NCBI RefSeq assembly: GCF_007004655.1
Contig: NZ_ML660095.1
Span: 206,385-270,384, forward strand
Direction: 5' to 3'
Length of the DNA: 64,000 nucleotides
Origin: Exilibacterium tricleocarpae
GTDB lineage: Bacteria; Pseudomonadota; Gammaproteobacteria; Pseudomonadales; Cellvibrionaceae
Part shown: positions 1 to 8,306 of the stretch, one piece after another
How the letters are laid out: the number at the start of each line of letters is the position of its first letter
Numbering within the stretch: position 1 is the first letter of the stretch
The notes under the pieces: generated by a model
Told to the model about the DNA's origin: nothing
What the model saw: only the letters and a program-made list of their open reading frames with translations
Database searches by the model: none
Program-made: the position numbers and the translations under genes

Positions 1-1
1 C

Positions 2-961
2 AGCGTCGGCCTCACGGTAGCCGATGTGGCGGCGCAGACGAACTTCAGTTTATACGGTGCCGAGGCGCAGCGCATTATGCGCGATGGCGAGGAAGTCAAA
101 GTCATGGTGCGCTACCCGGACTACCAGCGCAACTCCGTCGGCCTGGTGAACAAAGTCCTGATTCAGACACCGGAGGGGGCCGAAGTGCCCTTGTCAGAAG
201 TGGCGCATATCGAAATTGTCGACGGCTACCATCGCATCCGTCACGAAAACGGCAAGCAGAGCATTTCGGTCTGGGCGTCGGTGGATGCCGATCAGGCCGA
301 GCCGCTTAAAATTACCGAAGATATCAACACAAACTTTATTCCGCAACTGAACGAGAAGTTTCCCTCGGTGAGCGGGGCCACGGCCGGTAGAATTCAGGAA
401 GAAATTGAAAGTAGAAACAAGCAGCTGCGGGATTTTGCCATTTCGCTGCTGGTGATTTACGCCCTGCTGGCGATTCCGTTGAAGTCTTATATACAGCCGG
501 TTTTGATCATGTCGGTGATTCCGTTTGGCGTAATCGGCGCGATGCTCGGACACCTGCTGTTGGGGCTGAGTATGAGCGCGTTATCGCTGTTCGGTGTGAT
601 CGCCGCCTCGGGGGTGGTGATCAATGACTCGCTGGTAATGGTGGACTTTATCAATCAGGCCCGGCGCCGGGGCACGGCGCTGGTGGAGGCGGTGGTGCAA
701 TCCGGTTGCCGGCGTTTCAGGGCAATTCTATTGACCTCGATAACCACATTTATCGGACTGGTGCCTATTATCACCGAGACCAGTCTGCAGGCGAAGATCG
801 TTGTCCCGATGGCGGTATCACTGGCTTTCGGCGTGCTGTTTGCCACGGTGATCACGTTGTTGTTGGTGCCATGTCTGTATATCGCCGGTGTCGATATCGG
901 CCGGCTGTTTATATCTCTACGCTGGCAGCGGCTCGGCTTCCTGCTGCCGTCGGGCCGGTAG
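2..961 (+). CDS. RND efflux transporter permease, C-terminal part (5' truncated by window)
   Basis: The frame is open at the window edge and ends with TAG, leaving about 319 residues of an inner-membrane proton-driven RND pump of the AcrB/MexF type. The visible part covers the end of the second periplasmic porter region followed by closely packed hydrophobic segments, including an IAASGVVINDSLVMVDF-like helix that matches the conserved TM10 region of the family, and a last helix ending VPCLYIAG. Such pumps work with a periplasmic adaptor and TolC; those partners would lie upstream, outside the window. The short arginine-rich tail after the final helix is normal. The substrate cannot be inferred from this fragment. 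Family assignment is secure; whether it is an HAE1-type drug pump or another RND subclass is not. Confidence 0.88.
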   Translation, partial: SVGLTVADVAAQTNFSLYGAEAQRIMRDGEEVKVMVRYPDYQRNSVGLVNKVLIQTPEGAEVPLSEVAHIEIVDGYHRIRHENGKQSISVWASVDADQAEPLKITEDINTNFIPQLNEKFPSVSGATAGRIQEEIESRNKQLRDFAISLLVIYALLAIPLKSYIQPVLIMSVIPFGVIGAMLGHLLLGLSMSALSLFGVIAASGVVINDSLVMVDFINQARRRGTALVEAVVQSGCRRFRAILLTSITTFIGLVPIITETSLQAKIVVPMAVSLAFGVLFATVITLLLVPCLYIAGVDIGRLFISLRWQRLGFLLPSGR

Positions 962-1084
962 CTGCCCGACGCAGCCCGGTTCCGACCATCGACAAAAACG
1001 ATGCTGTATCTTTCCGGCTTCCTCCCGGCGCGGATTGGGGTATAGTTACCTCCTTATCCCTTATCTACTCCCAGGAGCGTCGAT

Positions 1085-2311
1085 ATGTCCGGTAAACGCA
1101 CTCGAGTCGAATTTCCCGGTTACGATGGCGGCAAACTGGTGGGGTTGCTGGAAACGCCGACCGGTAAAACCCTGGCCTATGTGTTGTTTGCCCACTGTTT
1201 TACCTGTGGCAAGGACAGTGCCGCGGCCTCGAGAATTTCCCGGGCGCTGGTTGCTGGGGGTTATGCGGTACTGCGGTTTGACTTTACCGGGCTCGGCGGC
1301 AGCGACGGCGATTTTGCCAACACACATTTTTCCTCCAATGTGCAGGACCTGTTGGCCGCGGCGGCCTATCTGCGACAAAACTATCAGGCCCCCGCCATTC
1401 TGGTGGGACACAGCTTAGGCGGTGCGGCAGTACTGAGCGCAGCACATCAACTCAGCGAGGTGCGGGGGGTGGCGACCATAGCGGCACCGGCCGACGCCGC
1501 CCATGTCGCTAAACAGTTTCACTGTGATATTGCCGCCATTGAAGCCGCCGGCGAGGCGCAGGTGGAACTGGCCGGCAGAACCTTTACCATCAAGAAGAGC
1601 TTTCTCGATGATATCGCCGCCCAGGATTCCGCGCATATCGGCGCCTTGCGGGCGTCGCTGTTGTTGTTTCATTCACCGCTGGACACCATGGTTTCGATTG
1701 CGGAGGCGGAAAAGATCTATCGCGCCGCCCGTCACCCGAAGAGTTTTCTCAGTTTGGATAAGGCCGACCACCTGCTGAGTAATAAAGCCGACGCCGAGTA
1801 TGTTGCTGCCTGTATAGCTGCCTGGGCCGGTCGCTTTGTCGAGTCGCAGGCGGCGGTAAGTGAGAGAAAAACGTCGACAATAGAAGCCGGGCAAATAGGC
1901 GTGGAGGAGCGCAATCACAAATTTTCCCGCAATGTATTTTCAGATCATCACTTTTGGCTGGCGGATGAGCCGGTAGCGATGGGCGGCGACGATCTGGGAC
2001 CCGATCCCTATGAACATCTGCTGGCTGCGCTCGGCACCTGTACATCGATGACGATCCGCCTGTATGCCAACCATAAAAAAATACCGCTCGATGATGTTAA
2101 GGTGACTTTGTCGCAACGACGTTTACACGGTAAGGATTGTGAGGCCTGCGAGCAGGAAGGCCAGTATATCCAGGAGATCACCCGGCATATTTTTTTAAGT
2201 GGCGATTTAAGTGAAGCGCAGCGGCAGCGCATACTGGAGATTGCCGATAAGTGTCCGGTGCATAAAACTCTGCAAGGTAAGGTTGTTATTGATACTGAAC
2301 TGCGGAGCTAG
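1085..2311 (+). CDS. Bifunctional alpha/beta hydrolase - OsmC family protein
   Basis: This 408-residue protein joins two domains. Residues about 15-260 form an alpha/beta hydrolase with the nucleophile elbow GHSLGG (Ser110). Residues about 275-405 form an OsmC/Ohr-like peroxidase domain with two spaced cysteines, in GTCTSMT and KCPVHKTL, as expected for thiol-dependent hydroperoxide reduction. The architecture is a known fusion in proteobacteria, but the physiological substrate is unknown to me. The start is supported by AGGAG about 6 bases upstream of the ATG. It stands alone, 123 bp after the RND gene on the same strand, so a shared transcript is possible. Cytoplasmic: no signal peptide is seen. 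Confidence 0.9.
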   Translation: MSGKRTRVEFPGYDGGKLVGLLETPTGKTLAYVLFAHCFTCGKDSAAASRISRALVAGGYAVLRFDFTGLGGSDGDFANTHFSSNVQDLLAAAAYLRQNYQAPAILVGHSLGGAAVLSAAHQLSEVRGVATIAAPADAAHVAKQFHCDIAAIEAAGEAQVELAGRTFTIKKSFLDDIAAQDSAHIGALRASLLLFHSPLDTMVSIAEAEKIYRAARHPKSFLSLDKADHLLSNKADAEYVAACIAAWAGRFVESQAAVSERKTSTIEAGQIGVEERNHKFSRNVFSDHHFWLADEPVAMGGDDLGPDPYEHLLAALGTCTSMTIRLYANHKKIPLDDVKVTLSQRRLHGKDCEACEQEGQYIQEITRHIFLSGDLSEAQRQRILEIADKCPVHKTLQGKVVIDTELRS

Positions 2312-2945
2312 CTGAAAGCGTATTAACAAACTCTGAATGGATGGTACCACCCGCTACCGGCATCTCCCCGGTTCCGGGTATCGCTGAGGTTTGTAGTGGG
2401 ATTGGTGCCATACCGGCAGTAGATCGGCTTTGCGTCGAACCAAAAGACACTATTGACCAGAAGCCAGTTTCAACCCCAGCGCACTGAGAATACCGGCGGC
2501 AATCCGATCTGGGTTGAGCCCGCCAGAGCTACACCTTCTACTGATTCCCTCCCGCCGACGTCAGGTTCATCCTATGGTAAGGCCCTTATCGATATCCAGG
2601 CTGCGTGCGTAACAAAAAATAGTCTTTGATGCTGCATATAGTTATAAAGGGTTTGAGATAAAAGCGCTGTGCGACTTGTTTTTTGATGTAAGATAAATGG
2701 TCCATTCAGCACACTGACATTTAGCGAAGCGAAACCGGTAAACGGCCGGAGCGGGCGCCTCGGCATGTGTTGACATAGGGTTTTTGGTGACGGAAAGAAA
2801 TAGGCGTCACTAATACCATAAACAGCCGGTAGCGCTGCCTGCGAAGATATGTGTAGATTGTTCTCAGTTAAGCGAACAGCTCGGCACTAACAAAAAGTCC
2901 GATAAATAGTCCGATACCACCAATAAAGATCCCGGGAGGTCATCG
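2312..2945. other. 634-bp intergenic region without a convincing gene
   Basis: No reading frame here looks like a real protein. A TTGACA hexamer lies at 2770-2775 but has no acceptable -10 box at 16-18 bp, so I do not call a promoter. The last bases carry a strong ribosome binding site (GGGAGGT) for the next gene. A minus-strand frame around 2460-2540 looks weakly protein-like but is too short and interrupted to call a pseudogene. Confidence 0.5.
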
Positions 2946-4220
2946 ATGAAAAATCGACACGTAACGAACAGGCCGTTAAAGCAGCTTGCTTATCTAATCG
3001 GGTTGCTTTTTCCACTTTGGGTGCAGCTTGCGTCGGCCACCTCCATCTACTGCTCGAGCCTCGATCTGCAGGAACGCTACGACCAGGCTCACAGTATACT
3101 GGTTGCCAAAGTGCTTGCCTGTTCGACATCACAGGAATATGTCCAAATAACGCAAACCTGTGATATCCATGTCACCGAAATAGTCAAGGGTAAAGCACTT
3201 GACACCATCAGCTACCATAGTTTTGATGGTCATGACCCCCTGGCAGTCGGTGAGATGTATTTACTGTTCCTTGATAGTAATGACAGTGCAGGTGTTTGCA
3301 GTGGCGCAGGTATAGTGGACCCCAAGGCGCGGGAGGTGTCCAAAAGAGAAATGTTTGAAGCCCTTAAATCGGGGAGCGCCAGTGAAACAAACCGGCGCGC
3401 GGTCGCCTATCATATGCGCCAGCAGTTGCAACGACTGCGTGACTACCGCGACGGGAAACGTAGTTACCTGAAGGAACACTGGATATTTGAAGATAACGGC
3501 TGCAGTTGTAATCTGAGGCAAATCACCACCGCATCTACTCAGCCAAAAATCAACGTCAGAGTTATGTACGGTGAAGACCTGCACGATTGGATTTCGACGC
3601 CGGCAACGCCCGTCGAGCAAATTTTTCCTCAGGCAGGGGAGCGCCCGAAGCCAGCGCCCGGCGGTGTTAGTGTATTAGTCCGTATGCCGTCGGGAAGTCG
3701 TATTAAAAATAAACCGGGTGAACTGATTATCGAGGGCACACGCTATTTACTCGAACCCTGGTTGGCGGAAATCAGCTCGCCAATGGGGCCGATAGAGTAC
3801 CGGTATCCGATCAGCATCTATAAGCTCGACGGCGAAGCCGCTGAAGCTGTTCTGGCACGACTGGGGCGGCAGCCTAAAATAAGTTTTCTCGCCCATACCG
3901 ATGACGTCAACGACAAAGGCGGAGTTTTGGTCTACAGAGGCAATGGCGCGGCGCGGCCTTCCATCGCTACTGCTGTTACGGTCCGGGACTCTGGTAAAGG
4001 CAATTTTCCGGCTACTTACACCGTTTTCGCACCTGCCGCTGGTGACGAACTAAGCAACAAAGGCAGCGTGCGGTCGAGTACCGCGGATACCGATAGCGCT
4101 GTCCAACCGCCGGCCAGTGTCGATAAGGTTCACGAGTATCCAATTGACACATTGGGTATTGAAGAGGCGCTCGCAGAATTTCTCGCCTGCAGGGAGAGAT
4201 TGCCTTCGATGCCACAATAG
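2946..4220 (+). CDS. Predicted exported protein of unknown function, possible TIMP/NTR-like N-terminus
   Basis: The 424-residue product begins with a basic stretch and a hydrophobic segment (AYLIGLLFPLWVQLASA) that fits a Sec signal peptide cleaved before TSIYC. The following 150 residues are cysteine-containing, with a pattern (secretory CxxL start, ILVAKV strand, ITEIVKGK-like strand, late Cys) resembling bacterial NTR/TIMP-like beta-barrel domains; this is inference from pattern only. The C-terminal half (VSVLVRMPSG through FLAHTDD) has alternating beta-strand character and I do not recognise it. The start is supported by GGGAGGT eight bases upstream. The gene stands alone between a 634-bp gap and a convergent neighbour, so the context gives no functional hint. 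Confidence 0.6.
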   Translation: MKNRHVTNRPLKQLAYLIGLLFPLWVQLASATSIYCSSLDLQERYDQAHSILVAKVLACSTSQEYVQITQTCDIHVTEIVKGKALDTISYHSFDGHDPLAVGEMYLLFLDSNDSAGVCSGAGIVDPKAREVSKREMFEALKSGSASETNRRAVAYHMRQQLQRLRDYRDGKRSYLKEHWIFEDNGCSCNLRQITTASTQPKINVRVMYGEDLHDWISTPATPVEQIFPQAGERPKPAPGGVSVLVRMPSGSRIKNKPGELIIEGTRYLLEPWLAEISSPMGPIEYRYPISIYKLDGEAAEAVLARLGRQPKISFLAHTDDVNDKGGVLVYRGNGAARPSIATAVTVRDSGKGNFPATYTVFAPAAGDELSNKGSVRSSTADTDSAVQPPASVDKVHEYPIDTLGIEEALAEFLACRERLPSMPQ

Positions 4221-4290
4221 TGATTTCTTTATGACACGACGGACACTGTGACGCAGCGACAAGCGCCGGATTTTATTCAGTGCCGTGCAT

Positions 4291-4319
4291 CAGCTACCCG
4301 GAGTTAGCACGGGTAGCTG
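4291..4319. repeat. 9-bp perfect inverted repeat between convergent genes
   Basis: CAGCTACCC (4291-4299) pairs with GGGTAGCTG (4311-4319) across an 11-base loop. It sits between two converging genes and could act as a bidirectional terminator, but it lacks a T-run on either side, so termination is only a suggestion. Confidence 0.45.
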
Positions 4320-4405
4320 ACCTCGATGGGGCGACACCCGTTGCGCAACCCGGGTCGACGCCGCTTTTACAGCATCGTCCCGGATCTGCTGTGAAGTCGG
4401 CAGTT

Positions 4406-6286
4406 TCACCGCCGGCAGCGACCGAGCTTACTGCTGCCGTCGGGCCGGTAACAGGTACCCTTGCGGGTCGGCTTACCCTCGGCAAACAGGCCCTCGAAAC
4501 GACTGCCGTCGGTGGACCAGTAAACGCCCTGGCCGCTGGCGACGCCCTCCTGATAGGCGCCGCTATACTTAGCCCCCGAGGCCCAGATCATGGTGCCCTC
4601 TCCGTGCATAAGGCTGTTCTTGAACTGCCCCTTGTAGGCATCGCCGCTGGCATAGGTGATCTTGCCGATGCCGTTGGGTTGGGTATTGCTGACCTGGCCG
4701 ATATAGTGGGTGCCGTTGGGCCAGGTAATCGTGGTGACGCCGATGGAGTTGCCGTGCTGCCATTTGCCTTCGATACGGGCGCCGTTGTTCAGGTTCATAA
4801 CGCCGTCGCCGTGCATGGCATCATCGGCCCAGCCGCCTTCGTAGTTCACGCCGGACGCCCACAGGTAGCGACCCTGCCCGTGTCTTTTGCCGGCTTTGCA
4901 CCCGCCCTGGTAGCGCCCGCCATCGGGGTAGTCGATAGTGCACGGCTTTGCCGCCGCCGGGCCCGATGACTGTGCCGCACCGCCGCCGGATAGCTGGCTG
5001 CCGTTGTACAACATCACGGCCAGCAGCCACACGGCGATAACCGCGCCGCCGTAGCGCAGCAGCTTTTTGATCCGGGCGGGCCTGCGCGGTGCGGCGGGAC
5101 CGGCAGCCGGTGCCTGGGATGGGTCCAGTGCGGCAACCGGCGGCGGCTGAGATACCGGGTCTACGCCGGTTTCGATTTCGTGGCCTATGCTTTCAGTTTC
5201 GGTCTCGGCTTTGGTCTGGTTTTCGACATTGGCCTGGTTTTCGACATTGGCTTTGGTGTCGGTCGCGACTTTCGGCTCGATCTCAACTTCGGTCGGACCC
5301 TCGACTTCGGGCCGGTCCCCAACTTCAGACTTAACCTCAAGCGCCGGGTCTATCCGGTTTTGCGCAGGTGTTGTTGCCGGCGTTAAAACCTCTGCTTTAA
5401 AGCCCATCAGCGTGGCTATTTCTTTATCGACAGGCGATAGACTGGCGTAGACTTCTTGCACATCCATCAAGTCCGGATGTGGGCTTTGTAATGTGGCAGA
5501 CGCCGGCGCCGCAACCGGGGGGACGGCACTGTCGCTTGCGGTTATACCGGCGGCGGTAAACGAAACGATGGTGGTGCCGTCGACGGTTTTCAATTGATTG
5601 CGAGGCGATTTAAAACTGACCTTGATCTGGTTGCCGCCGTCGAGTGTCTCCCACAGCTCCAGCCAGAGTTCGGTGGCCGCGCTGCCGGTAGGGTTGAAAT
5701 AAGCTTTGGTGACCGTCAACCAGCGGTCGCTCAGTTCGGCTCGGAAATCTCTCGCGTCCAGCTTCTGGTAAATATCCAGCTCTCTTGCCAGTTGGACCTT
5801 CACCTTTTTGGCGGTGGCGCCGGTGATGGTGGCTTTAGCGCCGGATACCACTTTGCCGCCGCCGTTGGTGTCGCCCGCGCCGGCGCCTGCCAGGGGGGCC
5901 AGCGCCGCGCCGTCGCGCAGGCGGGTGACAATGTCGAACGGCTCCACCGGCTCTTCGCGGTTCAGGGAACACATCAACCACTGGATCGGGTGATAGCCCA
6001 CCGCCACCTCGGTGGCGGTGGGCAGCACGCGGTCCACCAGCACGGTGATCAGCGACCAGGATGACCCCGCTTGTATTGGCGACTGTAGATGCGCAGCCTG
6101 AATAGCGGCGTTCTTGCCTTTGATTTTTACTGAGAAGTCTTCTTCGGAAGGCTGGATATCCCGATCCAACAGGCGATTGTAGACGATAAACAGGCGCCTG
6201 CCTTCGGTCAGGCAGGCGACGACCTGTGCCGTGCTCTGCGTCACATTGCGCTCGGCGTCAATATCTCCGCCATGGGATAGTGTCAT
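4406..6286 (-). CDS. Single-pass membrane protein with SwmB-like N-terminal region and C-terminal MORN repeats
   Basis: The 626-residue product has three parts. Residues about 1-260 contain a beta-rich segment (VYNRLLDRDIQPSEEDFSV, then a VAVGYHP-type strand) resembling SwmB/flagellar adhesin-like repeats. Residues about 290-400 are a low-complexity linker rich in E, T, K and V. One hydrophobic helix follows at about 409-430. Residues 453-626 hold about seven MORN-type repeats of the form Y-G-x-(F/W/Y)-x-x-G-x-x-H-G-x-G. MORN repeats commonly bind lipids or proteins. There is no N-terminal signal peptide, so the N-terminal region is probably cytoplasmic and the MORN part periplasmic, but topology is inferred. 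An 18-bp tandem duplication lies in the linker. It is divergent from the protease gene at 6441. Function unknown. Confidence 0.75.
   Translation of the reverse strand: MTLSHGGDIDAERNVTQSTAQVVACLTEGRRLFIVYNRLLDRDIQPSEEDFSVKIKGKNAAIQAAHLQSPIQAGSSWSLITVLVDRVLPTATEVAVGYHPIQWLMCSLNREEPVEPFDIVTRLRDGAALAPLAGAGAGDTNGGGKVVSGAKATITGATAKKVKVQLARELDIYQKLDARDFRAELSDRWLTVTKAYFNPTGSAATELWLELWETLDGGNQIKVSFKSPRNQLKTVDGTTIVSFTAAGITASDSAVPPVAAPASATLQSPHPDLMDVQEVYASLSPVDKEIATLMGFKAEVLTPATTPAQNRIDPALEVKSEVGDRPEVEGPTEVEIEPKVATDTKANVENQANVENQTKAETETESIGHEIETGVDPVSQPPPVAALDPSQAPAAGPAAPRRPARIKKLLRYGGAVIAVWLLAVMLYNGSQLSGGGAAQSSGPAAAKPCTIDYPDGGRYQGGCKAGKRHGQGRYLWASGVNYEGGWADDAMHGDGVMNLNNGARIEGKWQHGNSIGVTTITWPNGTHYIGQVSNTQPNGIGKITYASGDAYKGQFKNSLMHGEGTMIWASGAKYSGAYQEGVASGQGVYWSTDGSRFEGLFAEGKPTRKGTCYRPDGSSKLGRCRR
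5216..5251 (-). repeat. 18-bp tandem duplication in the MORN protein linker
   Basis: Two exact 18-base copies (5216-5233 and 5234-5251) encode the repeated peptide ANVENQ in the low-complexity linker. This looks like recent slippage and suggests the linker length is under weak constraint. Confidence 0.85.
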
Positions 6287-6440
6287 CTATTATCAGGCGC
6301 CTCTTGCTGCCACAGACGATGGCGAATTCATAATGTGCCCAGGGCACCGACCGTGACATTTTAACTCGAAGCTTACAGCGAAACCGTGACGCCTTCAAAG
6401 TGAGGTACAATAACCGCTTCGCGCCTGCTGAGTTTGCACT

Positions 6441-7184
6441 ATGCCCCGCCGCCTAGCCCGTCTGCAAATCACCGAGATCCCCGTACCCGCCAAAGCACTG
6501 CTCGGCTACGACTACATCCTGAAGTTGTCGCCGCGGCGGCGCAGTATCAGCCTGGAGGTCGATGCCGGCGGGATCACGGTGCGGGCTCCCAAAGGCGTCG
6601 ATCAGCGGCAGTTGCAGGCGTGGCTGCTGCAGCGGCGCGACTGGGTGTTGCAAAAGCAGCGACAGTTGCAGGTGCGCTCGAGTCAGATAGTGGCGCCCGA
6701 GTATGTCGAGGGCGGCCGCTTTCGATGGCTGGGCGAGTCCTATCGGCTGGTTCTGCGATCCGCACGGCGCACGGCGGTGGACCTGCAGGGCGATCAGTTG
6801 CTGGTTACCTGCGGCAGTCGCGCCGGTGGAGAGGCGTGGTTGCGCCGGGTGCTGGCGGACTGGTATCGGGACCGTGCGCTGGCGTTGCTAACCGAGAAGA
6901 CCCACGCCTGTGCCCGGCGTCTGGGGGTGTCCGTCGCAGCGGTAACCCTGCGCCTGACCAAAACCAAGTGGGGGCACTGCACCCGCGCCGGCAAAATCCA
7001 GTTCAACTGGTTGATTGTGCTGGCCCCGGAGCCGGTGGTGGATTACCTGGTGGTGCATGAAGTCTGCCACCGGCGTTATCTGGATCACAGCGCCGCTTAT
7101 TGGCGGCTGGTGGAGTCACTGTGCCCGGATTATCGCCGGCACCGGCAGTGGTTGCGCGAGTGGGGGCACACACTCATCTTGTGA
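6441..7184 (+). CDS. SprT/YgjP family zinc metallopeptidase (DUF45)
   Basis: A 247-residue cytoplasmic protein of the YgjP-like family. The zinc motif HEVCH is at residues 206-210, followed by a third ligand His216 (HExxH-5-H). The typical preceding block KTKWGHCTRAGKIQFNW is present. Family members are presumed gluzincin-like proteases; E. coli YgjP has a structure but its physiological substrate is not established. The ATG at 6441 gives a normal N-terminus, although the ribosome binding site is weak. It is divergent from the MORN gene (154-bp gap) and is followed by a small DUF2750 gene. Confidence 0.88.
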   Translation: MPRRLARLQITEIPVPAKALLGYDYILKLSPRRRSISLEVDAGGITVRAPKGVDQRQLQAWLLQRRDWVLQKQRQLQVRSSQIVAPEYVEGGRFRWLGESYRLVLRSARRTAVDLQGDQLLVTCGSRAGGEAWLRRVLADWYRDRALALLTEKTHACARRLGVSVAAVTLRLTKTKWGHCTRAGKIQFNWLIVLAPEPVVDYLVVHEVCHRRYLDHSAAYWRLVESLCPDYRRHRQWLREWGHTLIL

Positions 7185-7278
7185 AAGAGCAAAACCTGCG
7201 GCGGTGGCCGCCATCAACACCAGAGTAAAGTAATCTGAAGTCCCCACGCATAAGACAGAGACAAGGCTGGCGCGCGTT

Positions 7279-7641
7279 ATGGAACCGTTATCGGAAAGTA
7301 TCGAAGAAAACTACGACCGCTTTATTGTCGAAGCGCTTGAGACGGGTTGTGTCTGGGGCCTCGAAGGCCCCGATGGTTGGGCCCTGTGTCCCTCGGAAAA
7401 ATATCCCGATTCCGATGTGCTGCCGTTTTGGTCGCAACCGGAATTTGCCCAGGGCCACTGTGTCGATGAGTGGGTCGACTACCGCGCGGTACCGGTGTCG
7501 CTGGAAGAGCTGTTGGAGGACTGGTTGCCGGGGATGCACAACGATGTCCTGCTCGCCGGGATCAACTGGACCGCGGATATGGTCGGCTCAGAGGTAGAAC
7601 CCCTTGATCTGCTGCGTGATATCGAGGCGGAATTGCGCTGA
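7279..7641 (+). CDS. DUF2750 family protein
   Basis: A 120-residue acidic protein. It shows the DUF2750 pattern: an N-terminal YDRFIVEALETGCVWGL block, then the WALCPSEKYPDSDVLPFWS segment, and a C-terminal WLPGMHNDVLLAGINW motif. It has no signal peptide or membrane segment. Family function is unknown; members sometimes resemble immunity-like small proteins, but no toxin gene is next door here. It ends 12 bp before the convergent TlpA gene. Confidence 0.8.
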   Translation: MEPLSESIEENYDRFIVEALETGCVWGLEGPDGWALCPSEKYPDSDVLPFWSQPEFAQGHCVDEWVDYRAVPVSLEELLEDWLPGMHNDVLLAGINWTADMVGSEVEPLDLLRDIEAELR

Positions 7642-7653
7642 GCCGGTGCCCGC

Positions 7654-8178
7654 TTACGGCTCGGCGCTAACCGGTGTGCGAATCTCGGTAAAGGTTTTAC
7701 GGATGGCTGCTACCACCTCCGTCGGTTTGCTGCCTTTGGCGCGGATGTAGCGAATGGTTTTATCGGGCCCTATCATAAACAGACCCGGCGTGCCCATGAC
7801 GCCATAGCGCTTGGCGACACGCTCGGCGTTGAGCACCAGTTTAAAACCGAAGTCGTGGGTTTTCATATGGGCAAGGGGGTCGCCGTCTTCCCAGATATTG
7901 AGCGCGTAAAACTTGATCGGTTCGTCTTTCAGTTCCCTGCGCAAGGCTTCCAGCTCCGGCATCAGGGCACTGCAATAGGGGCACCAGGTGGCCCAGAAGA
8001 GCACGACCGCGGTGTGGTCATTGCAGCTCTCGTAAAAGGAAACATGTTTGCCCTTGGTATCGGGCAGTATCCAGTCCGGTGCCTTGGACCCCACGGCAAG
8101 GGGTTTACCCGCCTGGACGTTGACGCTGACAGCAAAGATCAGCCATAGGCAAATACCTGTAAATCGTAGTTGTGCCAT
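7654..8178 (-). CDS. TlpA-like thioredoxin-fold protein (periplasmic)
   Basis: A 174-residue thioredoxin-fold protein with a signal peptide (cleavage likely after VQA, residue 23) and the redox active site WCPYC at residues 65-69. The context FWATWCPYCSALMPELEAL is typical of the TlpA/ResA/AhpC-TSA superfamily. It probably acts in the periplasm as a thiol-disulfide reductase; neighbouring genes do not name a partner. A late cis-Pro motif (MGTPGLFMI) is present, which supports an active thioredoxin fold. It is convergent with the DUF2750 gene. Confidence 0.88.
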   Translation of the reverse strand: MAQLRFTGICLWLIFAVSVNVQAGKPLAVGSKAPDWILPDTKGKHVSFYESCNDHTAVVLFWATWCPYCSALMPELEALRRELKDEPIKFYALNIWEDGDPLAHMKTHDFGFKLVLNAERVAKRYGVMGTPGLFMIGPDKTIRYIRAKGSKPTEVVAAIRKTFTEIRTPVSAEP

Positions 8179-8306
8179 GGTGAGTAGAATATGACCTCGT
8201 AAGAAAAAGCGTCTGCAACCGGAGCTTCGCTATCGTGCTACTTAAGATAGAGTAACCCCGAAATGGTTCCCCTGTGCCCCAGTGGCCGCGCAATATAGGC
8301 CGGGTT

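Noticed and set aside
2770-2775. TTGACA as a promoter of the exported unknown gene
   Set aside because: No acceptable -10 element at normal spacing.
941-4450. A 20-base identical sequence at 941-960 and 4431-4450, with a partial match near 23389
   Set aside because: The sequence is GC-rich, lies once in each of two unrelated coding ends, and has no symmetry or flanking similarity. Chance or codon bias is enough.
5089-5450. Plus-strand reading frames rich in F, G and R opposite the MORN gene
   Set aside because: They are the antisense reading of the acidic low-complexity linker and have no ribosome binding site.
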